Origin: Leucothrix mucor
Lineage (GTDB): Bacteria; Pseudomonadota; Gammaproteobacteria; Thiotrichales; Thiotrichaceae
Length of the DNA: 14,703 nucleotides
Assembly (NCBI GenBank): GCA_011322515.1
Contig: DRMS01000093.1
Coordinates: forward strand, 1 to 14,703
Direction of reading: 5' to 3'
Part shown: piece after piece, positions 1-7,340 of the stretch
Position numbering within the stretch: the stretch's first letter is position 1
Layout of the letters: each line of letters opens with the position of its first letter
Position numbers and translations under genes: made by a program
Notes under the pieces: generated by a model
Told to the model about the DNA's origin: nothing
Databases searched by the model: none
What the model saw: the letters and a program-made list of their open reading frames with translations, nothing else

Positions 1-705
1 AACTAATGACAATAGTATTGATCGCTTCGTTTAAAGGGGGCGTATCATATTCCTACAGCTCTTCTTTTGGGCTACCAATTTAAGCTGGGACAGTTCAGTT
101 TCTGCTATTCACCCGCACCCTTCGACAAGCTCAGGAAGCTAGCTCCCTGAGCTTGTCGAAGGGTGCGGGTTATTTGCCATGACGTTACTTGTTCTGCCTT
201 AAATTGGTAGCCGCTCTTCTTTTTCTTGAGCAATACTATCCACCCATTCTGTTGCATCTTGTACATAATAATGTGAAATTTTACGGTTGTGATTTTCGAG
301 TAGATCACGACAAACCGTTGGGGCATTCATCGTCGAGTATTTATGTGATAGTTGTTGAGCGAACTTGGGTGTTGCTCCTTGGATAATATTGGCTTTGTCT
401 TCTAAAGGATAATAGATTTTTCCTCCTTGAGAGGTTTGATAGACATGTCGTTTTATTTCAACCACACCATAAGGCGTTTGGTCTTCTTTGTTACTTTGAT
501 CACGAGATGTTGATTTTTGCGCACCTAATTGAATGGGACTGCCATCGGCATCAAACTTTTCTAATGCCTTTTCTGTGGCTAAACAACCCACTTCATTGCA
601 AGCATCTAAAACACGATTCTCAATCTCCATCAAACTATGACCACTTAAATCAATTTTTACCTGCATGATTAGACTATTTGCTTTTTGTTCTATAATTTCA
701 GACAT
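1..705 (-). pseudogene. ISKra4-family transposase remnant, interrupted by a palindromic element
   Basis: The intact stretch runs from ATG at 705 down to about 213 and encodes about 164 residues of transposase before the reading frame enters the inserted element and stops (last residues RLPI, stop at 199-201). Segments I recognise from ISKra4-family transposases are YGVVEIKRHVYQ, GGKIYYPLE, FAQQLSHKY, ENHNRKI and SIAQEKEE. Family members are usually about 450-480 residues, so at most the N-terminal 40 percent is present. Removing the element at 69-212 and one copy of its 11-bp target duplication lets the frame continue as KEEL, then TAG (53-55), then EYDTPPLNEAI up to the window edge. The family normally has Trp just after KEE-x, so the TAG looks like a TGG-to-TAG nonsense mutation. 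A ribosome site (AGAGGA) lies 8 bases before the ATG. The gene is therefore broken twice and should be inactive. The family call is from remembered motifs, not a search. Confidence 0.82.
69..212. mobile_element. Palindromic MITE-like element, family A copy 1
   Basis: This 144-bp non-coding element has perfect 15-bp terminal inverted repeats GGCTACCAATTTAAG (70-84 and, inverted, 198-212). It is flanked by an 11-bp direct repeat, GCTCTTCTTTT (58-68 and 213-223), which is the expected scar of transposition. Inside is a perfect 25-bp inverted repeat (111-135 and 146-170) around a 10-base loop. Its core is CCCTTCGACAAGCTCAGG, a palindromic motif I remember as abundant between genes in unrelated bacteria. 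No transposase is encoded, so movement would need an enzyme supplied elsewhere. The insertion lies within the ISKra4 transposase reading frame. Copies 2 (5470-5615) and 3 (14583 onward) share both the ends and the core. Confidence 0.85.
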
Positions 706-811
706 GACGTTTCCTCTTGATATTTTTTAGGATGATGATCAATAGTATAGACCATGAACATTATTAAAAATCAACACCCAACTGATAAGTGAATGAGGTT
801 CATAAATAACA

Positions 812-840
812 GTTAAAGTTTTAGCTATACTGGGTATAAT
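812..840 (+). promoter_or_regulatory. Candidate sigma-70 promoter for cmk
   Basis: A perfect -10 hexamer TATAAT lies at 835-840, with a weak -35 (GTTAAA, 812-817) 17 bases upstream. Transcription would begin near 847, giving a leader of about 34 bases before the cmk ATG. The leader has no clear Shine-Dalgarno sequence. The promoter lies downstream of the broken transposase, so it may be cmk's own promoter. In E. coli cmk is not preceded by an IS remnant. Confidence 0.5.
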
Positions 841-880
841 CGCCTACTTGTAACAAAAATAATGCTAGAAAACTTATATT

Positions 881-1552
881 ATGAATAAATATCCCGTTCT
901 AACAATTGATGGTCCTGCAGGTTCTGGTAAAGGTACGATAGCAAAGCGCGTGGCACAGACACTTGGTTGGCAATTGCTCGATAGCGGCGCTTTGTATCGT
1001 TTAATTGCAGTGGTAGCACAGAATAAAGAGATTCCTTTTGATGATGGCACGCGTTTGGCTGAGCTGGCTAAAAAACTAAATGCAGTATTTTTACCCTGTA
1101 AAAGTGGCGTCGAAGTGCGTTTAGACGGTGATGATGTGACGCAAGCTATTCGTACGGAAGACTGTGGTTGTGCGGCATCAAAGGTAGCAGCTAATGCAGG
1201 TGTACGCAAAGCATTGTTGCAACGACAAAGGGATTACCTAGTATCACCAGGTTTAGTTGCAGACGGAAGAGATATGGGAACCGTTGTCTTCCCCGATGCG
1301 CAAACTAAGATTTTTTTAACAGCAACAGCAAAAGAAAGAGCAAAGCGTCGATTTAATCAGTTGAATGAAAAAGGTGTCAGTGCTACTCTAGCGGGCTTAA
1401 TTCTTGAAATACAAGAACGAGATGCGCGTGATATGAATCGTGCGGAAGCGCCATTAGTTGCGGCTTCTGATGCGGTTACTATTGACACTAGTGAGTTATC
1501 AATAGAGCAGGTTGTTGCGCAGGTTTTGTCTCTTGTAGCTGAAAAGAAATAA
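881..1552 (+). CDS. cmk: Cytidylate kinase
   Basis: Cmk phosphorylates CMP and dCMP with ATP to the diphosphates in the cytoplasm, recycling pyrimidine nucleotides from RNA turnover. The 223-residue length is normal for the bacterial enzyme. The P-loop GPAGSGKGT is at residues 11-19 and the nucleoside-site motif DSGALYR at 34-40. The conserved VADGRDMGTVVFP stretch lies near residues 126-138 and is followed by the Arg-rich lid (KERAKRRFNQL). ATG at 881 is chosen because the P-loop then sits about ten residues in, as in relatives. rpsA follows after 159 bases in the same direction, the usual cmk-rpsA pairing. The upstream neighbour is an unrelated transposase remnant, where E. coli has aroA. 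Confidence 0.96.
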   Translation: MNKYPVLTIDGPAGSGKGTIAKRVAQTLGWQLLDSGALYRLIAVVAQNKEIPFDDGTRLAELAKKLNAVFLPCKSGVEVRLDGDDVTQAIRTEDCGCAASKVAANAGVRKALLQRQRDYLVSPGLVADGRDMGTVVFPDAQTKIFLTATAKERAKRRFNQLNEKGVSATLAGLILEIQERDARDMNRAEAPLVAASDAVTIDTSELSIEQVVAQVLSLVAEKK

Positions 1553-1663
1553 ATTTTAGGGTTAGATTAATGCATCTGTCCTATGTATCAGTTGATAGCC
1601 AATTTTAGTGATAGGCTCTTTATATCCTGTATTAGTAAAGAGTTTTGATTTATATAACTTACC

Positions 1664-1684
1664 GTCTCGTGCAGGATCGTAGAC
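1664..1684 (+). promoter_or_regulatory. Hairpin with AGGA in its loop in the rpsA leader (possible S1 autoregulatory element)
   Basis: GTCTCG (1664-1669) pairs with CGTAGAC (1678-1684) with one bulged base. The stem closes an 8-base loop, TGCAGGAT, holding a GGA. It lies 27 bases before the rpsA ATG. E. coli and related rpsA leaders lack a strong Shine-Dalgarno sequence and rely on hairpins displaying GGA that S1 recognises. This leader also lacks a proper Shine-Dalgarno: only AGG at 1698-1700, inside the palindrome GGTTTAAACC. The structure is seen by eye; the role is inferred. Confidence 0.4.
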
Positions 1685-1711
1685 ATTTAAAGAAACTAGG
1701 TTTAAACCAAA

Positions 1712-3376
1712 ATGAGTGAAAGTTTTGCAGAGTTATTTGAAGAAAGCTTAACGTATATCGAGATGACCCCAGGGTCTCTAGTCAATGCATCTGTAGTAGA
1801 AGTTACTCCTGACTTTGTTACAGTTAGTGCAGGATTAAAATCAGAAGGTGTTATTCCCGCTGGTGAATTTAAAAATGATGCAGGCGAGATCACTGTAAAA
1901 GCAGGTGATGTTGTAGAAGTTGCATTAGAAAGCGTGGAAGATGGCTTTGGCGAAACTCGCCTATCACGCGAAAAAGCACGCCGTTTGCGTGCATGGGAAA
2001 TTCTCGAAGAAGCAATCGAGAATGATGAAATTATCACAGGTATCATTACTGGCAAAGTTCGTGGTGGATTCACCGTTGAGCTGGGTGATATTCGTGCGTT
2101 CTTACCAGGATCTTTGGTTGATGTCCGTCCTGTTCGTGATACTACTTTCCTTGAAGGCAAAGAATTAGAATTTAAACTCATTAAATTAGATCAGCGTCGC
2201 AATAATGTGGTCGTTTCACGTCGTGCAGTGGTTGAAGAAGAGTACAGCGCAGAACGCGAAGCATTACTTGAGTCATTAGAAGAAGGCAAAGTGATTAAAG
2301 GTATCGTTAAGAACCTGACTGATTATGGTGCCTTTATTGATCTAGGTGGTATTGATGGTCTCTTGCATATCACCGATATTGCATGGAAGCGTGTTAAGCA
2401 TCCATCTGAAATTCTAACGATTGGTGATGAGCTTGAAGTAAAAGTACTCAAGTTTGACCGTGAAAAGAGTCGTGTATCCTTAGGTCTTAAGCAATTGGGC
2501 GAAGATCCATGGCAAGATCTTGTACGTCGTTATCCTGAGAAAACACATCTATTTGGTAAGGTGAGCAATCTTACGGATTATGGTTGTTTTGTTGAGATTG
2601 AAGATGGCGTTGAAGGTTTGGTGCATGTGTCTGAGATGGATTGGACTAATAAGAATGTTAACCCCTCAAAAGTTGTTACTTTAGGTGAAGAAGTTGAAGT
2701 AATGATCCTTGATATTGATGCAGAACGTCGTCGTATTTCGTTGGGTATGAAGCAATGTAAGCCCAATCCTTGGGATCAGTTTGCGGATTCATTTAATAAG
2801 AATGATCAAGTGAAAGGTAATATTAAATCAATTACTGATTTTGGTATCTTTATTGGTCTTGATGGTGGTATTGATGGTCTGGTTCATCTCTCTGATATTT
2901 CATGGAGTGTGACAGGAGAAGATGCCATTCGTGAATACAAGAAAGGTGATGAGGTTGAGGCTATCGTTTTAGCGGTTGATCCAGAGCGAGAGCGTATTTC
3001 TCTTGGTATCAAACAGCTTAGTCAAGATCCATTTTCATTGTTCTTTGCAGAGCATCCTAAAGGTAGCTCAGTTTCGGGTATTATTACTGATGTTACCCCT
3101 AAGATGGCTAAGATTGAATTGGCAGAAGGTATCGAAGGTATCTTACGTGCATCAGAAATCTCAAGGGATCGTGTTGAAGATGCAACCATGATCCTAAATG
3201 TTGGCGATAAGATCGAAGCCAAATTTATGGGGATGGATCGTAAGACTCGCGTTATTAATCTTTCTATTAAAGCGAAGGATTATGATGATGAAGCGGAAGT
3301 AATGAAGGAATACAGCACTAAATCTACGGGTGGAACTTCATTAGGTGATATCTTTAAAGAACAAATGGATAAATAA
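1712..3376 (+). CDS. rpsA: 30S ribosomal protein S1
   Basis: S1 binds mRNA at the 30S subunit and helps unfold and dock messages, especially those with weak Shine-Dalgarno sequences. The protein has 554 residues (E. coli 557) and the six OB-fold S1 repeats of gammaproteobacterial S1. The later repeats carry the typical pattern: KNLTDYGAFIDLGGIDGLLHITDI, VSNLTDYGCFVEI and IKSITDFGIFIGL, each followed by a segment ending RISLG(L/M/I)KQ and a xDPW/xNPW linker. The N-terminus MSESFAELFEESL matches the family start and supports ATG 1712. Lysine- and glutamate-rich composition is normal. It follows cmk as in E. coli, and ihfB lies downstream. Translation may be autoregulated through the leader hairpin at 1664-1684. 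Confidence 0.97.
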   Translation: MSESFAELFEESLTYIEMTPGSLVNASVVEVTPDFVTVSAGLKSEGVIPAGEFKNDAGEITVKAGDVVEVALESVEDGFGETRLSREKARRLRAWEILEEAIENDEIITGIITGKVRGGFTVELGDIRAFLPGSLVDVRPVRDTTFLEGKELEFKLIKLDQRRNNVVVSRRAVVEEEYSAEREALLESLEEGKVIKGIVKNLTDYGAFIDLGGIDGLLHITDIAWKRVKHPSEILTIGDELEVKVLKFDREKSRVSLGLKQLGEDPWQDLVRRYPEKTHLFGKVSNLTDYGCFVEIEDGVEGLVHVSEMDWTNKNVNPSKVVTLGEEVEVMILDIDAERRRISLGMKQCKPNPWDQFADSFNKNDQVKGNIKSITDFGIFIGLDGGIDGLVHLSDISWSVTGEDAIREYKKGDEVEAIVLAVDPERERISLGIKQLSQDPFSLFFAEHPKGSSVSGIITDVTPKMAKIELAEGIEGILRASEISRDRVEDATMILNVGDKIEAKFMGMDRKTRVINLSIKAKDYDDEAEVMKEYSTKSTGGTSLGDIFKEQMDK

Positions 3377-3527
3377 TTGCTCGCAACTTGTACTTTAATT
3401 TTGCCTGATTTCTATATAGGGTTGGTGGAGTTTATGTAACTGACCCGCTGATTAACAAAAGTGTAAACTACTTTAGTACAGGTAAGGGACGCCCAGCTAC
3501 ACTGTTACAAATTGTGTGTTTTTTTCC

Positions 3528-3554
3528 TTGATCTCAAACAAAATAGGGTACAAT
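3528..3554 (+). promoter_or_regulatory. Candidate sigma-70 promoter between rpsA and ihfB
   Basis: TTGATC (3528-3533) and TACAAT (3549-3554) resemble -35 and -10 boxes, but the spacer is only 15 bases. Transcription would begin near 3561. Downstream are a strong terminator-like hairpin (3639-3669) and then ihfB at 3768, so this promoter could drive a short RNA, ihfB by read-through, or both. Confidence 0.35.
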
Positions 3555-3560
3555 CTGAAT

Positions 3561-3672
3561 AGTTATCAAAGCACCTATCTATACAAATAAAATACTTATT
3601 ACTTAATGTCTTGGCTATTTCTAAGACTTTTGCACTATAAGCCAGTTATTTTTTGTCAATAACTGGCTTTTT
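3561..3672 (+). ncRNA. Candidate small RNA of about 110 nt, unrecognised family
   Basis: A promoter-like pair at 3528-3554 would start a transcript near 3561. It would end at the hairpin with T-run at 3639-3672 after about 112 bases. The stretch has no open frame of note. It contains a small hairpin, GTCTT (3608-3612) with AAGAC (3623-3627), and then the terminator stem. I do not recognise the family. The alternative is that this is only the 3' untranslated region of rpsA with its terminator, about 260 bases after the stop codon. Confidence 0.22.
3639..3672 (+). terminator. Rho-independent terminator upstream of ihfB
   Basis: A perfect 12-bp stem (3639-3650 with 3658-3669; arm AAGCCAGTTATT) closes a 7-base loop. 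The descending arm runs into a T-run, TTTTT at 3668-3672. It would end transcripts from rpsA or from the small unit at 3561, and implies that ihfB has its own promoter or depends on read-through. Confidence 0.75.
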
Positions 3673-3767
3673 AGTATGCATTTCATGCTGTTATTTATCT
3701 TCTAGGCTGTTTTTTATTGATCACTAGGAGTACACTTAATTGCTGTTAACGTAAGTAGGAGTAGGGC

Positions 3768-4073
3768 ATGACAAAATCAGAGATAATCGATATTCTTTCG
3801 CGCAAGCAAAGTCATTTGAGTAGTAGAGATGTTGAGTTATCAGTAAAAATATTACTAGAGCAGATGAGTGATACACTTGCTGATGGCGAGCGTATTGAAA
3901 TTCGTGGCTTTGGTAGTTTTTCATTGCATTATCGTGCAGCACGTCGTGGGCGCAATCCGAAGACAGGAGAAAAGGTAGATTTATTGCCTAAGCACGTCCC
4001 TCATTTCAAACCAGGAAAAGAACTTCGTGATCGCGTTGATGATTCTAAGAATCAATGTTCGATACAGGATTAA
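3768..4073 (+). CDS. ihfB: Integration host factor subunit beta
   Basis: IHF-beta pairs with IHF-alpha to bend DNA sharply at specific sites in the nucleoid. It supports sigma-54 promoters, recombination and replication. The 101-residue protein has the DNABII fold: helical N-terminus MTKSEIIDIL, the GFGSF turn at residues 47-51, and the minor-groove arm RRGRNPKTGE at 59-68 with Pro64 as the intercalating residue. The basic end PHFKPGKELRDRV is typical. AGGAG (3757-3761) lies 6 bases before ATG 3768, fixing the start. The C-terminal tail (DSKNQCSIQD) is a few residues longer than in E. coli. The order rpsA-ihfB is conserved in gammaproteobacteria. The sigma-54 gene rpoN in this window is a functional partner of IHF. 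Confidence 0.95.
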   Translation: MTKSEIIDILSRKQSHLSSRDVELSVKILLEQMSDTLADGERIEIRGFGSFSLHYRAARRGRNPKTGEKVDLLPKHVPHFKPGKELRDRVDDSKNQCSIQD

Positions 4074-4295
4074 TTGTTTTTTATCTATAGGCACAATTTT
4101 GTGGGGACGGTTGTGGGTAGATTGATTCGGCAGTCGATTATTACTGTCGAGCCATGTTTTGTGTCATTTTTATAAAAGTAATACCAATATAACGAATGAG
4201 CCACTTGAAAGATTAGGCGATAATTAATCAGATTCACACTGATAATCCAATATATAGATATTTTTTCAAATTAAATAACTTTGCAAGTAGCTCTA

Positions 4296-5447
4296 ATGAT
4301 AGAGATTTTATTCCTGTTGTTGCCGTTAGCCTTTTACTCTGGCTGGAAAGGTGCGACAAAAAATAATTTAAAGCAATGCGTTGAGTTCAATAAGCTTGCA
4401 GATGATTATGTAAAAGGTGTTAACTACCTATTAAGTGAAAAACCTGATAAAGCCCTCGAAATTTTTATTAACCACCCTGATATTGATGAGTATACTGCAG
4501 AGACTTATTTGCTCCTTGGCAATATGTTTCGCAATAGAGGGGAAGTTGATCGAGCGTTACGCTTACATCAAAACCTAATGGCTCGTTCGAGTCTTAATAA
4601 AGATCAAAAAGAAGCTGTTATGTTTGCACTTGGCGAAGACTATTTGGCGGCAGGTATGCTGGATCGTGCCGAAGGTGTTTTTCAAGAATTACTGAATACA
4701 AATCCTACAGCGGTCAATGCTTGCGCCCCATTGCGGCAAATATACGAACAAACGCATGAATGGGAAAAAGCGATTAATGCGACGACCTGTCTCAAACAAA
4801 AAAAAATCCCCATTGTTTATCAGAAACTCATTGCTCATTATTACTGTGAAATGGCTGATGCTGAAATGGAGCAAGGTAATCTGCACCGTGTTGAGGACTA
4901 TATTGCAAAGGCTTATAAAATCTATAAAAAATCAGCACGGGTTATGTTGCTTCAAGGCGATTTACATGCAAGGAAAAAAAATTATAAACAAGCGTTTAAG
5001 TTGTATTTAAAAGCATTAACAAATGATAGCCACTTGCTGACGCATTTATTTGAAAAAACAACCAAAGTAGCGCTAAAAACAGGCAAAATAAAAGAGTTTG
5101 AAATCGCTTTATTTGAATTATATGGTCACGACAATAGTGCGCTAACTTATTTATTAGAGCTACTAGGTTTGGATAGCTCAGCACATATTGCAACAGATTT
5201 TTTGTTAGAGGATTTAAAAAGCAAAAGGCTGGATATTTACTCTATCAGTAAGTCGATTGAAATTCTGCAAACTAATAAAGAATGTTCAGAAAATGAAAAA
5301 TGTTCACTCATTAAGTTTGCACTTGATCATTATTTACAGGGAAAGGCAATCTTTCAATGTCTAAACTGTGGTTATCAGATGCAAGATTATCTTTGGCGTT
5401 GCCCCGCCTGTTATCAATGGGATAAGGTTTCACATGCGCAGAATTGA
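4296..5447 (+). CDS. lapB: LPS assembly protein B: membrane-anchored TPR protein with rubredoxin-like metal site
   Basis: LapB (YciM) sits on the inner membrane facing the cytoplasm. In E. coli it promotes FtsH degradation of LpxC and so limits LPS synthesis. The protein has 383 residues (E. coli 389). An N-terminal anchor MIEILFLLLPLAFYSGW is followed by TPR repeats from about residue 25 to 330, with good examples at GNMFRNRGEVDRAL and GEDYLAAGMLDRAE. A C-terminal zinc-ribbon or rubredoxin-like site has Cys355, Cys358, Cys369 and Cys372 (CLNC and CPAC). I choose ATG 4296 rather than the in-frame TTG at 4281 because the protein then begins at the membrane segment as in E. coli. No lapA is found in the 222 bases before it, although lapA commonly precedes lapB. 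A family A element follows 22 bases after the stop, before pyrF. Confidence 0.93.
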   Translation: MIEILFLLLPLAFYSGWKGATKNNLKQCVEFNKLADDYVKGVNYLLSEKPDKALEIFINHPDIDEYTAETYLLLGNMFRNRGEVDRALRLHQNLMARSSLNKDQKEAVMFALGEDYLAAGMLDRAEGVFQELLNTNPTAVNACAPLRQIYEQTHEWEKAINATTCLKQKKIPIVYQKLIAHYYCEMADAEMEQGNLHRVEDYIAKAYKIYKKSARVMLLQGDLHARKKNYKQAFKLYLKALTNDSHLLTHLFEKTTKVALKTGKIKEFEIALFELYGHDNSALTYLLELLGLDSSAHIATDFLLEDLKSKRLDIYSISKSIEILQTNKECSENEKCSLIKFALDHYLQGKAIFQCLNCGYQMQDYLWRCPACYQWDKVSHAQN

Positions 5448-5469
5448 GGCAAGGGCGGGGGGCTATTAC

Positions 5470-5615
5470 GGGCTACCAGTTTCAGGTGGGACAGTTAATG
5501 TTTCTGCTATTCACCCGCACCCTTCGACAAGCTCAGGAAGCTAGTTCCCTGAGCTTGTCGAAGGGTGCGGGTTGTTTGCTATGACTTTTACTTGTCCCAC
5601 CGTAAGTTGGTAGCC
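5470..5615. mobile_element. Palindromic MITE-like element, family A copy 2
   Basis: This 146-bp element begins GGGCTACCA and ends TGGTAGCC. Its imperfect terminal repeats extend about 23 bases and include GTGGGACA on both sides. It is bounded by a 7-bp direct repeat CTATTAC (5463-5469 and 5616-5622), consistent with target duplication. The internal 25-bp inverted repeat (5513-5537 and 5548-5572) is perfect and identical to that of copy 1; the 10-base loops differ at one position. The orientation is the same as copy 1. It sits between lapB and pyrF, which are adjacent in E. coli, so it probably entered an existing operon. The terminal repeats match each other less well than in copy 1. Confidence 0.85.
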
Positions 5616-5699
5616 CTATTACATGAAAAGAGAAATTATCTCGCAAAAATACAAAGCACACCAAGAAAAGATAATTATCACGATTAATGGAGTAGAATA

Positions 5700-6413
5700 A
5701 TGTCGAGTAAGTTAATTATAGCGTTAGATTTCCCGTCTGAAGATAAAGCATTAGATTTTGTAAGCCAATTATCACCTGCTGACTGCAAGTTAAAAGTTGG
5801 TTTTGAGCTTTTTGTGAGTGCGGGTCCTGAAATAGTGAGAAAATTAACAGAAAAAGGTTTTGATATTTTTCTGGATTTAAAATTTCATGATATTCCCAAT
5901 ACGGTTGCTTCAGTGTGTAAAGCAGCTAGCAAGCTTAATGTCTGGATGATGAATGTGCATGCATCAGGTGGTTCTGAAATGATGCGTGCAGCCTATAACG
6001 CTTTGCATGATGATGAGGTTGAAAATACTAAGTCAGCTAAGCTTATTGCGGTTTCTGTTTTAACCTCAATGAGTGATGAGCAATTGCAACAAACAGGCGT
6101 GAGTACATTAGCTAAAGATCAAGTGATGCATCTTGCGAAGATGGTTCAACAGGCGGGCTTGGATGGACTGGTCTGTTCAGCACAAGAAGCAACAGTCTTG
6201 CGACAGGAATTAGGTAAAGATTTTTTATTAGTAACACCTGGTATTCGTCCTATTGGTTTCGCTAAAGGTGATCAATCACGAGTTATGACCCCTGCTACTG
6301 CGGTTATTTCAGGCGTGGATTATCTAGTGGTTGGTAGACCAATCACCGAAGCAGAGAACCCATTAGAGGTTATCCAGACGATTAATGCTGAAGTTCGCGA
6401 TGCGCTGCAATAA
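5700..6413 (+). CDS. pyrF: Orotidine 5'-phosphate decarboxylase
   Basis: PyrF decarboxylates orotidine monophosphate to UMP, the last step of de novo UMP synthesis in the cytoplasm. The 237-residue TIM-barrel protein shows the catalytic Lys32 (KLKVG) and the charged set Asp59, Lys61 and Asp64 in DLKFHDIPNT. The phosphate-binding stretches TPGIRP and DYLVVGRPIT lie near the C-terminus. GGAG at 5689-5692 lies 7 bases before ATG 5700. lapB-pyrF adjacency matches E. coli, although the family A element now lies between them and may change co-transcription. The 3' end overlaps the converging rapZ by 32 bases with no terminator between the two genes. Confidence 0.97.
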   Translation: MSSKLIIALDFPSEDKALDFVSQLSPADCKLKVGFELFVSAGPEIVRKLTEKGFDIFLDLKFHDIPNTVASVCKAASKLNVWMMNVHASGGSEMMRAAYNALHDDEVENTKSAKLIAVSVLTSMSDEQLQQTGVSTLAKDQVMHLAKMVQQAGLDGLVCSAQEATVLRQELGKDFLLVTPGIRPIGFAKGDQSRVMTPATAVISGVDYLVVGRPITEAENPLEVIQTINAEVRDALQ

Positions 6414-7233
6414 TGGCAGTAGTGCCTTGTTTCTTAAAGTGCTCAGAAAGCTTTTCAACTAGGTAGACTGAGCGGTGGTGTCCACCTGTGCAACCAATAG
6501 AAACGGTCAGATAAGAACGTTGGTTTTTAATAAAATAAGGAATCCATTTTTGCAATAACTCGATGAGATCCTTTTGCATTTCTTGCATTAGTTCTTGTTT
6601 GTCCAGCCAATTTATTATCACTTCTTCCAGACCACTATGCTGGCGTAATGCTGGCTCCCAATAGGGGTTTGGAAGACAGCGCACATCGAAGAGAAAGTCA
6701 GAGTCTCTTGGTGTACCATATTTAAAACCAAACGATTGAAATACAAGAGAGAGCTGAAAGTCTTGCATAATACAGATACGCTCTTTTATTAGCGTTGCTA
6801 GTGTATAGATATCCATTTGACTGGTATCTATTTCTAAATCAGACATTTTTCGTATGGGTGTTAATAACTGTTCTTCGTTTAAAATACATTGTTGCAGTGT
6901 TTGTTTTGGGCTGGAAAGAGGGTGACGGCGGCGTGTTTCATCATAGCGTTTTAATATAGTATTCTTGTTAGCATATAAATAGATAATATCCGTTTTATAG
7001 TGCTCTTTTAATTTCCTAGCAAGCTCTGGAAAATGATTAATACAGCTTTTTCCACATCTTGCATCAATACCAATCGCTATTTTTTTTAGTTTTAAAATAC
7101 GTTCTGTTTTGCATAAAGGATCAAGCAATTCAATGGGAAGGTTATCCACACAGTAATAGCCCTGATCTTCCAGTGTATGTAATGCTTGGGATTTTCCTGC
7201 CCCTGACAATCCCGTGACAATAACAATATGCAT
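6382..7233 (-). CDS. rapZ: RNase adapter protein RapZ
   Basis: RapZ (YvcJ/YhbJ family) binds nucleotides and RNA. In enterobacteria it delivers the small RNA GlmZ to RNase E and so controls glucosamine-6-phosphate synthase, the entry to cell-wall and LPS precursors. Whether this organism uses such RNAs is unknown. The 283-residue length matches E. coli (284). The Walker A motif GLSGAGKS is at residues 8-15, with GIDAR around 55-60. The C-terminal domain carries the hallmark GCTGGHHRSVYLVEKL. ATG 7233 is chosen because the P-loop follows directly; a weak AGGA lies upstream. It comes after hpf as in E. coli, but ptsN, normally between them, is missing, and a 280-base gap is in its place. The 3' end overlaps pyrF tail to tail. 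Confidence 0.94.
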   Translation of the reverse strand: MHIVIVTGLSGAGKSQALHTLEDQGYYCVDNLPIELLDPLCKTERILKLKKIAIGIDARCGKSCINHFPELARKLKEHYKTDIIYLYANKNTILKRYDETRRRHPLSSPKQTLQQCILNEEQLLTPIRKMSDLEIDTSQMDIYTLATLIKERICIMQDFQLSLVFQSFGFKYGTPRDSDFLFDVRCLPNPYWEPALRQHSGLEEVIINWLDKQELMQEMQKDLIELLQKWIPYFIKNQRSYLTVSIGCTGGHHRSVYLVEKLSEHFKKQGTTAIIAAHRELQH

Positions 7234-7340
7234 TTTAGTACGTCCTATAATATTTCAATTTTTAAGGAGCGAATGAAAACTCAATGACTTCCCAATTTTA
7301 GTTTGTGTTTTGGGAGGTTATTAAACTCTTATTCCTAAGC

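Larger units (their letters stand above)
3377..3767. other. 391-bp intergenic region between rpsA and ihfB
   Basis: No gene is seen here. From 3377 to 3527 I find nothing beyond a weak ACAC/GTGT pairing before a T-run (3519-3525). From 3528 to 3672 lie the candidate promoter, possible small RNA and terminator listed separately. The last 95 bases lead into ihfB and end in a clear ribosome site AGGAG (3757-3761); I could not fix an ihfB promoter. Confidence 0.6.

Noticed and set aside
105..386. Two short frames across family A copy 1
   Set aside because: They lie in the palindrome and in the antisense of the transposase remnant and have no coding signature.
953..975. TGGCAC followed by TTGG inside cmk, resembling a sigma-54 promoter
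   Set aside because: The spacing and the -12 element do not fit (TTGC-type box absent) and it lies inside a coding region.
4281..4295. Upstream TTG start for lapB
   Set aside because: The ATG at 4296 places the membrane anchor at the very N-terminus as in E. coli LapB. The TTG adds five unconserved residues.
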